A stretch of 64,000 nt of DNA, taken from the NCBI RefSeq assembly GCF_012863495.1, contig NZ_JAAVJL010000001.1:1178001-1242000 (forward strand), read 5' to 3'. The DNA is from Pseudanabaena yagii GIHE-NHR1. GTDB lineage: Bacteria > Cyanobacteriota > Cyanobacteriia > Pseudanabaenales > Pseudanabaenaceae. A program made the position numbers and the translations under genes. The notes under the pieces were generated by a model, which was not told where the DNA came from, made no database searches, and saw nothing but the letters and a program-made list of their open reading frames with translations. Below are positions 26,291 through 33,453 of this stretch, piece after piece (the first letter of the stretch is position 1; each line of letters begins with the position of its first letter).

Positions 26291-26608
26291 TTAATTTGAC
26301 TGATTACGATAGTAACGCATCCCTACGCTCTGACACTCCATAAGTAGTTTATGCCAAGGTTTCATTGCTGCCATATCTACCCCAATCTGATGTCCTGTAG
26401 CTCGAAACAGAGAGGTTGCGGCACTAACCTCTTTAAGAGCATTTTCAACTTGTGCCAACAAGTTTTGCTGTTCTACCTCAGTTAAGAAAGTGATGCGTTC
26501 ATTAGCAAGCAGTTTCTGAGCACGATCAAACCAATAGGTAAAGTCTTCTAGCAAAGGTTCTAGAAGTTGTCTGAGCATTTCAGGATCTGGGCTGGCGGTA
26601 TTACTCAT
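26291..26608 (-). CDS. DUF2605 cyanobacterial conserved protein
   Basis: 105 residues, soluble and mostly helical. Marks: LLEPLLEDFTYWFDRAQ, LTEVEQQNLLAQVE and ATSLFRATGHQIGVDMAAM, then PWHKLLMECQSVGMRYY. The composition and order match DUF2605. It lies 172 bases upstream of the DUF2973 gene on the same strand, so the two could be co-expressed. Function unknown. Confidence 0.82.
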   Translation of the reverse strand: MSNTASPDPEMLRQLLEPLLEDFTYWFDRAQKLLANERITFLTEVEQQNLLAQVENALKEVSAATSLFRATGHQIGVDMAAMKPWHKLLMECQSVGMRYYRNQSN

Positions 26609-26730
26609 GTAGGTAAGTGTCTAGCAGCATTATCAGCGCTATATATATTTTCGTAAAGGCATTTATTTTTATACTAAACAATATAGCATTTTGTTACTTT
26701 TCTTAACATTAAACAAATCTTACAAATCCT

Positions 26731-27540
26731 ATGAGTTTTGATTCTTCGGCTAACTTGGTTGCACTGCAACATTTGATCGATGTGGTGGCAAAGTTGCGAT
26801 CGCCTGATGGCGGATGTCCTTGGGATTTGGAGCAAACTCCTGAAAGCTTGATCCCCTATATCATCGAGGAAGCCTATGAGGTCGTCGATGCGATTCAGGG
26901 CGGCGATAAAAAGGCGATCGCGGAGGAGTTAGGTGACTTATTGCTACAGGTGGTATTGCAGTCACAAATCGCCAGTGAATCGCAGGACTTTAGCATCGCC
27001 GAAGTTGCCGAGGGGATTGCCCAAAAGCTAATTCGTCGCCACCCCCATGTCTTTGGTGATGTGAAAGCCGAAAATATGGAGGAAATTTATCAAAATTGGG
27101 AAAAGATCAAGGCTGAGGAAAAGGGTGAAGATTTGGCAGCAACCCAAAAGCTGAGTTACAAACTCAAACGCTATGCGCGATCGCTACCACCATTAACGGC
27201 TGGTATGAAAATCTCCCAGAAAGCTGCTGCTAATGGCTTTGAGTGGGACAATGCCGATGGAGTTTGGGCAAAGTTTCATGAGGAGTTAGATGAGTTGCGC
27301 CATGCCCTAGAACATGAATCAAAGGAAAATCAACAGGCGGAGTTAGGTGATTTATTATTTACGCTGATTAATGTGGCACGTTGGTATGACCTTGATCCCT
27401 CGGAGGCGTTGCAATCCACAAATCGTAAGTTTATTCAGCGTCTAGAAACGATTGAGACTTTAAGCGATCGCCCCATAGATAGCTTTACTACCGAGGAGTT
27501 AGACAATCTCTGGAAACAAGCCAAGGAAAAGCTCAAATAA
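26731..27540 (+). CDS. mazG: nucleoside triphosphate pyrophosphohydrolase MazG
   Basis: 269 residues with two MazG helical domains. The first has CPWDLEQTPESL, EEAYEVVDAI and EELGDLLLQVVLQ (the EExxE...ExxD metal site), then RRHPHVFGD. The second has NGFEWDNADGVWAKFHEELDEL and ELGDLLFTLINVARW. It cleaves non-canonical or excess (d)NTPs to the monophosphates and pyrophosphate, a house-cleaning role. The full two-domain length is typical of the housekeeping enzyme rather than phage MazG. It stands alone, followed by stacked hairpins. Confidence 0.95.
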   Translation: MSFDSSANLVALQHLIDVVAKLRSPDGGCPWDLEQTPESLIPYIIEEAYEVVDAIQGGDKKAIAEELGDLLLQVVLQSQIASESQDFSIAEVAEGIAQKLIRRHPHVFGDVKAENMEEIYQNWEKIKAEEKGEDLAATQKLSYKLKRYARSLPPLTAGMKISQKAAANGFEWDNADGVWAKFHEELDELRHALEHESKENQQAELGDLLFTLINVARWYDLDPSEALQSTNRKFIQRLETIETLSDRPIDSFTTEELDNLWKQAKEKLK

Positions 27541-27667
27541 GAAAAGTCGCGCTTTGTGTGGCTTTTCTTATACCAAAACTAAAAATGGCGTAGCCATTTT
27601 TAGTTTTAGAAACCCTTGCTGGGTTTGATTTTTAATCCACGAAAGTGTGACATCACTTTCGTGGATT
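27538..27667. terminator. three consecutive hairpins after mazG
   Basis: H1 27538-27571 (AAGAAAAGTCGCGC arms, imperfect) overlaps the mazG stop. H2 27575-27607 has arms AAAACTAAAAATGG around CGTAG. H3 27633-27667 has arms AATCCACGAAAGTG. H1 is the likely mazG terminator. H3 ends just before the stop of the leftward Cys-rich gene and may serve it. Confidence 0.78.
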
Positions 27668-27670
27668 GAT

Positions 27671-27850
27671 TTATTTAGCAGCAGGGGCATCTGGTGGTAA
27701 AAATCGCGAATCGGAAATTTCGATCAACTTATCAATGGAGGTTTCTTGTAAAAGCTTACGTGCTTTGGCTAAGTACTCTAAATTTGGGCATTGATCTCCG
27801 AGGATACAGCCATTAGTACATTCTTCTTGACAGTTGACTTGGCGGGACAT
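27671..27850 (-). CDS. 59-residue Cys-rich conserved-looking protein
   Basis: A small gene of 60 codons. The product starts MSRQVNCQEECTNGCILGDQ. It has cysteines at 7, 11, 15 and 21 (C-x3-C-x3-C-x5-C), a helical middle (EYLAKARKLLQETSIDKLIEI), and a Pro/Ala tail. The clean framing, the Cys pattern and the flanking hairpins argue for a real gene that binds metal or an Fe-S cluster. There is no signal peptide. I do not know a named family. Orientation is the same as the tRNA-Leu gene upstream, from which it is separated by a terminator. Confidence 0.7.
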   Translation of the reverse strand: MSRQVNCQEECTNGCILGDQCPNLEYLAKARKLLQETSIDKLIEISDSRFLPPDAPAAK

Positions 27851-27900
27851 GAGGTTAAGGATTGAATAAACTAAAATTTAAGGCTACTATACGAGCAATA

Positions 27901-27927
27901 AAAAAAGAGCGCTGAGCGCTCTTTTTT
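27901..27927 (-). terminator. terminator of the tRNA-Leu gene
   Basis: AAAAAAGAGCGC, TGA loop, GCGCTCTTTTTT. It lies 15 bases beyond the tRNA 3' end and is symmetrical, with T-runs on both strands. Confidence 0.87.
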
Positions 27928-27941
27928 TATGATTTTTATTA

Positions 27942-28022
27942 TGCGGTCAGAGAGACTCGAACTCTCACAGCTTTCGCCACCACCACCTCAAGATGGCGTG
28001 TCTACCATTCCACCATGACCGC
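27942..28022 (-). tRNA. tRNA-Leu (anticodon GAG)
   Basis: Read on the minus strand, the acceptor arms GCGGTCA/TGACCGC pair, with an A discriminator. The D-arm contains AATGGTAGACAC. The anticodon stem CCATC/GGTGG flanks the loop TTGAGGT, giving anticodon GAG. A long variable arm (class II, around GGCGAAAGC) and the T-loop GTTCGAGTC follow. CCA is not encoded. Confidence 0.95.
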
Positions 28023-28137
28023 AACTGCAATTTAGCTTTTCAGTTAAGTGCTTTACTATATTACAGCAATAGTGCAAATATGCAATATTTTTAGTCAAAC
28101 CTGATCTTTGAGACTATAGCAATGCTTGACCTAGTTA

Positions 28138-28176
28138 AGAGATGATGGGCGAAGCGAAGCGTCGCCCATCATCTCT
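28138..28176. repeat. perfect-arm hairpin upstream of the hydrolase gene
   Basis: AGAGATGATGGGCGA and its complement TCGCCCATCATCTCT flank AGCGAAGCG. It is about 70 bases before the hydrolase start, so it lies in leader or promoter DNA rather than at a gene end. Confidence 0.75.
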
Positions 28177-28245
28177 CTCTATTCAGTACCATAGGTACAG
28201 TACCCTTAACATCGGTTTCATAGGTAAATCCAGCAAATTAATCCC

Positions 28246-29166
28246 ATGACTGAATCATCTTTAGAATCAGCACAAAATCAGCAAACTCAAACCCGATCGC
28301 CTAAAAATTGGTTGCGTCCCGTCGCGATCACAGGCATCGCGATCGCTAGTTTTTATGGTTCAGTTTGTGCAGGGCTATGGTTTGGACAAACAAGACTGGT
28401 ATTTTCTCCTGAAAAAGAACTGACGACCACGCCAGCCAAGTTTAATGCGAAATATGAGGATGTCTTAATTCCTGTCAAAAAGACCGATGGCACAAGTGAA
28501 AATATTCATGGCTGGTGGCTACCCAATGCCAAACAGGTTCAGAGTAGTAATCTTAGCGATCGCAAAGTGATCTTGTATCTGCATGGTAAGGGTAAAAATA
28601 TTAGTGCTAATGCCAAGCACGCAAATCGCCTCATGCGAATGGGATTTTCGGTCTTAGTAATTGATTATCGTGGCTATGGCAGAAGTGAGGGTGATTTCCC
28701 CACTGAGTCCTCAGTTTATGCCGATGCCCAAACAGCATGGGACTATCTAATCGAAAAGGGTTACAAACCAAATCAAATCATGATTTATGGGCATTCCCTA
28801 GGTGGTGCGATCGCGATCGATCTTGCGCTGAAACATCCTGATGCCTTGGGCATGATTGTAGATGCTTCATTTACCTCGATGAGCGACATGGCGCAACTCG
28901 ATCCCAAATATCGCATTTTCCCCATTGATCTATTAATTCATCAGCGTTTTGATTCGATCGCTAAGGTGCGATCGCTAGCTATACCTGTCCTCTATATTCA
29001 TGGTACTGCCGATGAGTTGATTCCCCCCATGATGAGTCAGCGCTTATACGATGCAACACCAACCAAAAAACAAATTGTTTTCATTCCCAATGGCGGACAT
29101 AACAATAATGCCGCCACCAATGAGCCTTTATATTTGAATTCAATTAGTAGTTTCTTTAACCTCTAG
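28246..29166 (+). CDS. membrane-anchored alpha/beta hydrolase (BEM46/DUF-type)
   Basis: 306 residues. One N-terminal transmembrane segment (about 22-45, PVAITGIAIASFYGSVCAGLWFG) is followed by a hydrolase domain: VILYLHGKGKNIS (oxyanion region), LVIDYRGYGRSEG, and the nucleophile elbow GHSLGG with Ser184. Then VLYIHGTADELIPPMMS with the acid, and NGGHNN with the histidine. It resembles ABHD13/BEM46-type peptidases or thioesterases. The anchor puts it at a membrane, probably with the domain outside the cytoplasm. Substrate unknown. Confidence 0.85.
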   Translation: MTESSLESAQNQQTQTRSPKNWLRPVAITGIAIASFYGSVCAGLWFGQTRLVFSPEKELTTTPAKFNAKYEDVLIPVKKTDGTSENIHGWWLPNAKQVQSSNLSDRKVILYLHGKGKNISANAKHANRLMRMGFSVLVIDYRGYGRSEGDFPTESSVYADAQTAWDYLIEKGYKPNQIMIYGHSLGGAIAIDLALKHPDALGMIVDASFTSMSDMAQLDPKYRIFPIDLLIHQRFDSIAKVRSLAIPVLYIHGTADELIPPMMSQRLYDATPTKKQIVFIPNGGHNNNAATNEPLYLNSISSFFNL

Positions 29167-29218
29167 TAGAAATTACTTAACTAAACCAAGAATCTACAGA
29201 ACTTTAAGCTCAACACCT

Positions 29219-29251
29219 AAGTGAAGGCGGCACTTCGTGCCGCCTTCACTT
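29219..29251. terminator. hairpin after the membrane hydrolase gene
   Basis: AAGTGAAGGCGGCA and its complement enclose CTTCG. It lies in the convergent gap before the leftward xisI gene, so it can act on both. Confidence 0.82.
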
Positions 29252-29310
29252 ATTTGGGTTTTGATTTGTCCTATCTATCTCTTACACTGCTATACAATTA
29301 GTTATCTTTT

Positions 29311-29646
29311 CTAAACAACAGCATAACCTGTATGTACTCTTACATCAGGTGGATAAAATCCTAAAACAATCCTCTCTTTAGGAACACCAGCAGCAACCAA
29401 ATCTTCAGTTACGCTATCTTCTATTCCATCATAATGAATCCAGATTTTATCGTTAATAATCTGACCATGAAATAAACAACCATGCACCCGTAATCCTTTT
29501 TCCCAGCCCTGATCCATTAACAAAAAGTGGTTATGGTCTTCACTAATAATTAATGTGGTAGTAATGTCACCATATCTGTAGGGTATCTGAGTATACTTCT
29601 CAAGTATTTTTCGTAACAAACTTTGATATTCAGTTAGAGTTTCCAT
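29311..29646 (-). CDS. xisI: XisI family protein (fdxN element excision controlling factor-like)
   Basis: 111 residues. Family marks: YQSLLRKILEKYTQIPY, TTTLIISEDHNHFLLMDQGW, VHGCLFHGQIINDKIWIHYD and GVPKERIVLGFYPPDVR, ending HTGYAVV. XisI was described with XisH and XisF in excision of the Anabaena fdxN element. Stand-alone xisH-xisI pairs are frequent in cyanobacteria where no excision element exists. It overlaps xisH by 13 bases, so translation is coupled. No XisF recombinase is in the window. Confidence 0.92.
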   Translation of the reverse strand: METLTEYQSLLRKILEKYTQIPYRYGDITTTLIISEDHNHFLLMDQGWEKGLRVHGCLFHGQIINDKIWIHYDGIEDSVTEDLVAAGVPKERIVLGFYPPDVRVHTGYAVV

Positions 29647-30047
29647 TGGACTATTTCCTCCTTATTGGGATCAAATATGATTAGTCTCAAGTCAGTCTCG
29701 CTGAGCATAAGTTGACCAATTTCTTCTGAGAAAATCTCACTAAAAACTAGGCGTGTTATTGCTAAATATAGTATCCTGTCAGGCTCCTGTTGTGCTAAAA
29801 CCTTGGAGTATAGTACAAATTGTCCTACAGCCTGTTCTAAATCATGAAGCGGTGATGGGTTAAGAAAACTCTTAATTTCTACAGCAATTTTTTGACCTTC
29901 CCTTTCTGCTGCCAATAGTTTTTCCGCGCCTAAATCTACTAGAGCTTTGCGACGACCTATTTTTAAGGTCAAAGGATCATTAGTTATCAACCATCCATCC
30001 TTTTCTAAAGCTGTTCTTACAGCATTATGGTAAATATCTTTTGCCAC
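29634..30047 (-). CDS. xisH: XisH family protein (PD-(D/E)XK nuclease-like)
   Basis: 137 residues. It begins AKDIYHNAVRTALEKDGWLI and continues LVDLGAEKLLAAEREGQKIAVEIKSFL, a D...ExK nuclease core. Then DLEQAVGQFVLYSKVL and LRLIIFDPNKEEIVQW, as in XisH. I start at the GTG at 30047, which aligns with the family's MAKD start. An ATG at 30134 would place the start inside gatB's terminator and add 29 unconserved residues. The 3' end overlaps xisI. Confidence 0.9.
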   Translation of the reverse strand: MAKDIYHNAVRTALEKDGWLITNDPLTLKIGRRKALVDLGAEKLLAAEREGQKIAVEIKSFLNPSPLHDLEQAVGQFVLYSKVLAQQEPDRILYLAITRLVFSEIFSEEIGQLMLSETDLRLIIFDPNKEEIVQWKL

Positions 30048-30078
30048 TTCAGATTCCTTGTACAAAAATAGGAATTTA

Positions 30079-30115
30079 ATAAAGAAAGGCGGCGCATTGC
30101 GCCGCCTTTCTTTAT
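30079..30115 (-). terminator. gatB terminator hairpin containing the gatB stop codon
   Basis: ATAAAGAAAGGCGGCGCA and its complement; the gatB TAA (30112-30114) is part of the right arm. It separates gatB from xisH, and the GTG start of xisH lies 32 bases further on. Confidence 0.82.
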
Positions 30116-31593
30116 CCTGCCAATTTATCGGCAATCAATTTATTAGTAGATTGAGGTTCGGCGCGTCCTTGGGTTTTCTTCATGGTTTGACCGACAAAGA
30201 AGCCTAAGAGCTTGGTTTTACCAGCTTTATATTGCTCCACTTCCTTCGGATTCGCAGCAATAATCTCATCAATGATTTTCTCTAGTTCCGCACCCGCAAG
30301 AACTGTTAAACCTTTAGATGCAACAAGTTCTTTGACTGATCCACCCTTGACGATTAATTCAGGCAAGATGTCCTTCGCAATTTTACTGCTGATCGTACCA
30401 TCGGCAATTAAAGCAATCATTTCGCCTAAAATCGCAGGAGTAAGCGCGATGTCACCAATCTTGAGCTTATTCTCATTGAGATAGGCGGTAATGTCGCCCA
30501 TCACCCAGTTAAACACTTGCTTAGGTTCTGCACCAGTCAAAATTGTTGCATCAAAGAATTCAGCAATACTGCGATCGTCGGCAATCAGAGCGGCATCGTA
30601 GGGAGTCAGTCCAAACTCATCGCGATAGCGATGACGATTTGCCACAGGAAGCGTGGGAAGTTCGGAACGATATTTCTCCAAAGTCGTTAAGGGAATTTCG
30701 ATCGCCATCAAGTCAGGCTCAGGGAAATAGCGATAGTCACTAGCTCCTTCCTTAGAACGCATACTGATTGTGCGTTGACTATTTTCTTCCCAAAGGCGAG
30801 TTTCTTGTTTGATGGTTTCACTACCAGACTCAAGAGCTTCTATTTGACGATTAATTTCAAAATCGATCGCTCTTTGAATGGCATTAAAGGAGTTCATATT
30901 TTTGATTTCTACCTTCGTGCCGAACTTCTCTTGTCCGATAGGACGCACAGAGATATTTACGTCACAACGTAGCGAACCTTCTTGCATATTGCCATCGCAA
31001 ACACCAAGGTAGCGCATAATCCGTCGCAGTTCTTGAGCATAGGCAGCCGCTTCTGCTCCCGATCTCATATCTGGTTCCGAGACGATTTCGCACAAAGGTA
31101 CACCTGTACGATTGAAATCTACGAGGGAGTGACTAGAACCTGAGAGGCGATCGCTACCTGCATGGACTAACTTGCCTGCATCCTCTTCCATGTGTAGGCG
31201 GGTAATGCCAATACGCTTCGTGCTGCCATCTTCTAATTGGATTTCCAGCCAGCCATGTTCTGCGATCGGTAAGTCGTATTGAGAGACTTGATAGTTTTTG
31301 GGAAGGTCAGGATAAAAATATTGTTTGCGATCGAATTTGCTATGGGGGGCAATTTGACAATTTAGTGCTAGTCCAGCCTTGACTGCGTATTCCAAAACTT
31401 TTTCGTTAAGTACGGGCAACACCCCCGGCATTCCGAGACAAACAGGGCAAACATTAGTATTTGGGGTTGCGCCAAACTGGGTTGAACAGTTACAAAATAT
31501 CTTGGAGTTCGTGGTCAACTGACAGTGAGTTTCTAGTCCAATGACAGCTTCGTATTGTGTTTTGGTTGTTGTCTTGGTGGCGGTTGCAGTCAT
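30112..31593 (-). CDS. gatB: aspartyl/glutamyl-tRNA(Asn/Gln) amidotransferase subunit B
   Basis: GatB of the GatCAB complex, which converts misacylated Glu-tRNA(Gln) and Asp-tRNA(Asn) to the correct amide forms. Motifs: EAVIGLETHCQL, NVCPVCLGMPGVLPVLN, DRKQYFYPDLPKNYQVSQYD, LHMEEDAGKL and DFNRTGVPLCEIVSEPD, then RCDVNISVRP. The tRNA-binding tail (GatB/YqeY) ends LLGFFVGQTMKKTQGRAEP. I choose the ATG at 31593; the only longer start is a TTG at 31623. Length is 493 residues. gatA and gatC are not nearby, as is common in cyanobacteria. Confidence 0.96.
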   Translation of the reverse strand: MTATATKTTTKTQYEAVIGLETHCQLTTNSKIFCNCSTQFGATPNTNVCPVCLGMPGVLPVLNEKVLEYAVKAGLALNCQIAPHSKFDRKQYFYPDLPKNYQVSQYDLPIAEHGWLEIQLEDGSTKRIGITRLHMEEDAGKLVHAGSDRLSGSSHSLVDFNRTGVPLCEIVSEPDMRSGAEAAAYAQELRRIMRYLGVCDGNMQEGSLRCDVNISVRPIGQEKFGTKVEIKNMNSFNAIQRAIDFEINRQIEALESGSETIKQETRLWEENSQRTISMRSKEGASDYRYFPEPDLMAIEIPLTTLEKYRSELPTLPVANRHRYRDEFGLTPYDAALIADDRSIAEFFDATILTGAEPKQVFNWVMGDITAYLNENKLKIGDIALTPAILGEMIALIADGTISSKIAKDILPELIVKGGSVKELVASKGLTVLAGAELEKIIDEIIAANPKEVEQYKAGKTKLLGFFVGQTMKKTQGRAEPQSTNKLIADKLAG

Positions 31594-31691
31594 AACGGGT
31601 GCTTTTGAGATGCTTTTTGGCAAATATATCTAGTGCGTTAAATTGTAATGCTTTTAACTACAATCTTGCTTAACTATTATAGCGATCGCGC

Positions 31692-31958
31692 TTACTCGTA
31701 ATGTGTCCACATCCTGATTATTTTAATGGTTTGCTCTGATTCGATCACCTGATAAACAAGTCGATGCTGGATATTGATTCTGCGGGAATATGCACCAGCT
31801 AAATCACCAACTAACTTTTCATAGGGTGGCGGATTTTGGAATGGATTTACCTGAATTATGGCTAAAAGTTCAGTAACCTTATCTTTGAGATTAGTTGCAG
31901 CAATTTTCTTAGCATCCTTTTGAGCTTGCTTTGTGTATACCAATTTCCACTTCACCAT
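31692..31958 (-). CDS. yoeB: Txe/YoeB-family toxin (ribosome-dependent mRNA interferase)
   Basis: 88 residues with the YoeB fold: KWKLVYTKQAQKDAKKI, NPFQNPPPYEKLVGDLAGAYSRRINIQHRLVYQV, and the end IKIIRMWTHYE. The catalytic Glu/Arg/His positions are represented by the SRRINIQHRLVY region and the C-terminal THYE. It cleaves mRNA at the ribosome A-site when free of antitoxin. The start overlaps the antitoxin gene by seven bases, the usual TA arrangement. Confidence 0.92.
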   Translation of the reverse strand: MVKWKLVYTKQAQKDAKKIAATNLKDKVTELLAIIQVNPFQNPPPYEKLVGDLAGAYSRRINIQHRLVYQVIESEQTIKIIRMWTHYE

Positions 31959-32194
31959 TCTAGTGTCTCGCTACATTCACTAATGGGAGTTGCTAAACCT
32001 TGTAAAATTGAAGTGCCTACCTCAGGAATTGAAAGTAAATAGATTGTTTCTTGAATTCCCTTCCAATCTTCTTCAGATACTAAGAACGCATTAGAGGTTG
32101 ATCCTGAAATCATTATAGGCTCATGAGATTGTGAAACCTCATTAATCAGATCTTGAAGTTTAACTTGAGCTTCGTTTAGGGATATTGTTGACAT
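31952..32194 (-). CDS. yefM: YefM/Phd-family antitoxin
   Basis: 80 residues. The Phd/YefM N-terminal domain shows SLNEAQVKLQDLINEVSQSHEPIMISG and NAFLVSEEDWKGIQETIYLL. The C-terminal ~25 residues should wrap the toxin. It probably autoregulates the operon by binding its own promoter (32195-32330). It overlaps the toxin gene by seven bases. Confidence 0.9.
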   Translation of the reverse strand: MSTISLNEAQVKLQDLINEVSQSHEPIMISGSTSNAFLVSEEDWKGIQETIYLLSIPEVGTSILQGLATPISECSETLEW

Positions 32195-32453
32195 TTTTAC
32201 TCCTAAGAATTTAAGTTCATATAATAAAATTAAACAATACTATCATTGTCTAAATTGTAACTTCTGCTCATTCCTAATAATCTTTAAGCTAACTTAGCAA
32301 AGCAGAATATTTTTTGATTTAATAGTTTGTTGCCCCAAATTTACTTTGCCTTACCATTTTTTAATAGTCTTCATGATTTTAGTAGCTAAATTGAGTCTAT
32401 TATTCTATCAGTGGTATATCCTAAATATATTGCTTGAATTTCATGTGTTTAAG

Positions 32454-33368
32454 ATGTCAATTCCAGATTTTCAATCAATTATGCTTCCATTAATGCAACT
32501 GGCTAGCGATGGGAAAGAGCATTCTTTTAGAGATAGTGTGGAATATTTAGCAAAGTTGTTTAAGCTGTCTGATGATGATAGGAAAGAGTTACTCCCTAGC
32601 GGGCAACAACCTACCTTTGATAATCGTGTTGGTTGGACAAAAACACATTTGATCAAAGCAGGATTATTAGAATCTCCACGTCGTGCAATCTTTCAAATTA
32701 CGGATCGTGGCAAAGAAGTCCTTAGAAATAATCCGACAGAAATTAATGCCAAATTTCTTAAGCAGTTTCCTGAATATGTGGCATTTGCAGGTGCTAATAC
32801 ATCTGGGAATTCTAGTTTAGCTCCGCAAGACAATTTAACTGAACAAATCACTCCAGAAGAGGCTTTAGCTTCCGCTTATCAGAAGTTGAAGTTAGCTTTA
32901 GCTCAAGATCTGTTGACTCTTGTGAAAGAATGTTCACCTGACTTTTTTGAACGATTAGTGGTAAAACTATTGGTCAAAATGGGTTATGGTGGATCTATCC
33001 AAGATGCAGGAAAAGCTATTGGCAGAAGTGGTGATGAAGGTATTGATGGAATTATTAAAGAAGACCGTCTTGGGTTAGATGCAATTTATATCCAAGCTAA
33101 AAAATGGGAGGGAACGGTTGGTCGTCCTGAAATTCAAAAGTTTGTTGGCGCATTAGCGGGGCAGGGTGCAAAAAAAGGTGTATTTATAACGACTTCTAGT
33201 TTTTCAAGAGAAGCTCAAGAATATGCCAACAACATGAAAGACACTAAAATTGTGTTATTAGATGGTGAACAATTAACGCAATATATGATTGATTATAATT
33301 TAGGCGTATCAGTCATTTCACAGTATGAAGTTAAAAAAATTGATTCCGATTTTTTTGCTGATGAATAA
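32454..33368 (+). CDS. mrr: Mrr-type restriction endonuclease
   Basis: 304 residues. The N-terminal winged-helix Mrr_N domain (about 1-95) includes VGWTKTHLIKAGLLESPRRAIFQITDRGKEVL. The C-terminal Mrr_cat PD-(D/E)xK domain (about 155-290) has FFERLVVKLLVKMGYGG, then GDEGIDGIIKED and IYIQAKKWEG (the D...QxK catalytic site), and GVFITTSSFSREA. Mrr cuts methylated DNA and belongs to type IV restriction. The start is the ATG at 32454; a TTG at 32346 would add hydrophobic, unconserved residues. No HIP1 in the gene. Confidence 0.92.
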   Translation: MSIPDFQSIMLPLMQLASDGKEHSFRDSVEYLAKLFKLSDDDRKELLPSGQQPTFDNRVGWTKTHLIKAGLLESPRRAIFQITDRGKEVLRNNPTEINAKFLKQFPEYVAFAGANTSGNSSLAPQDNLTEQITPEEALASAYQKLKLALAQDLLTLVKECSPDFFERLVVKLLVKMGYGGSIQDAGKAIGRSGDEGIDGIIKEDRLGLDAIYIQAKKWEGTVGRPEIQKFVGALAGQGAKKGVFITTSSFSREAQEYANNMKDTKIVLLDGEQLTQYMIDYNLGVSVISQYEVKKIDSDFFADE

Positions 33369-33453
33369 TTCTTGAAACCCTCCACTTAGATAGATATAGA
33401 CAATATGCCGATCGCTTAAACTAGGTGAGGACTTATCAATTAAGCGATCTCAA

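Noticed and set aside
30048-30134. Longer XisH start at the ATG 30134
   Set aside because: The added 29 residues are encoded by gatB's terminator arm and spacer and are not like XisH; the GTG at 30047 aligns with the family start.
32346-32453. Longer, membrane-like N-terminus of Mrr
   Set aside because: It would need a TTG start and adds hydrophobic residues before the conserved Mrr_N start; AT-rich promoter DNA gives such runs by chance.
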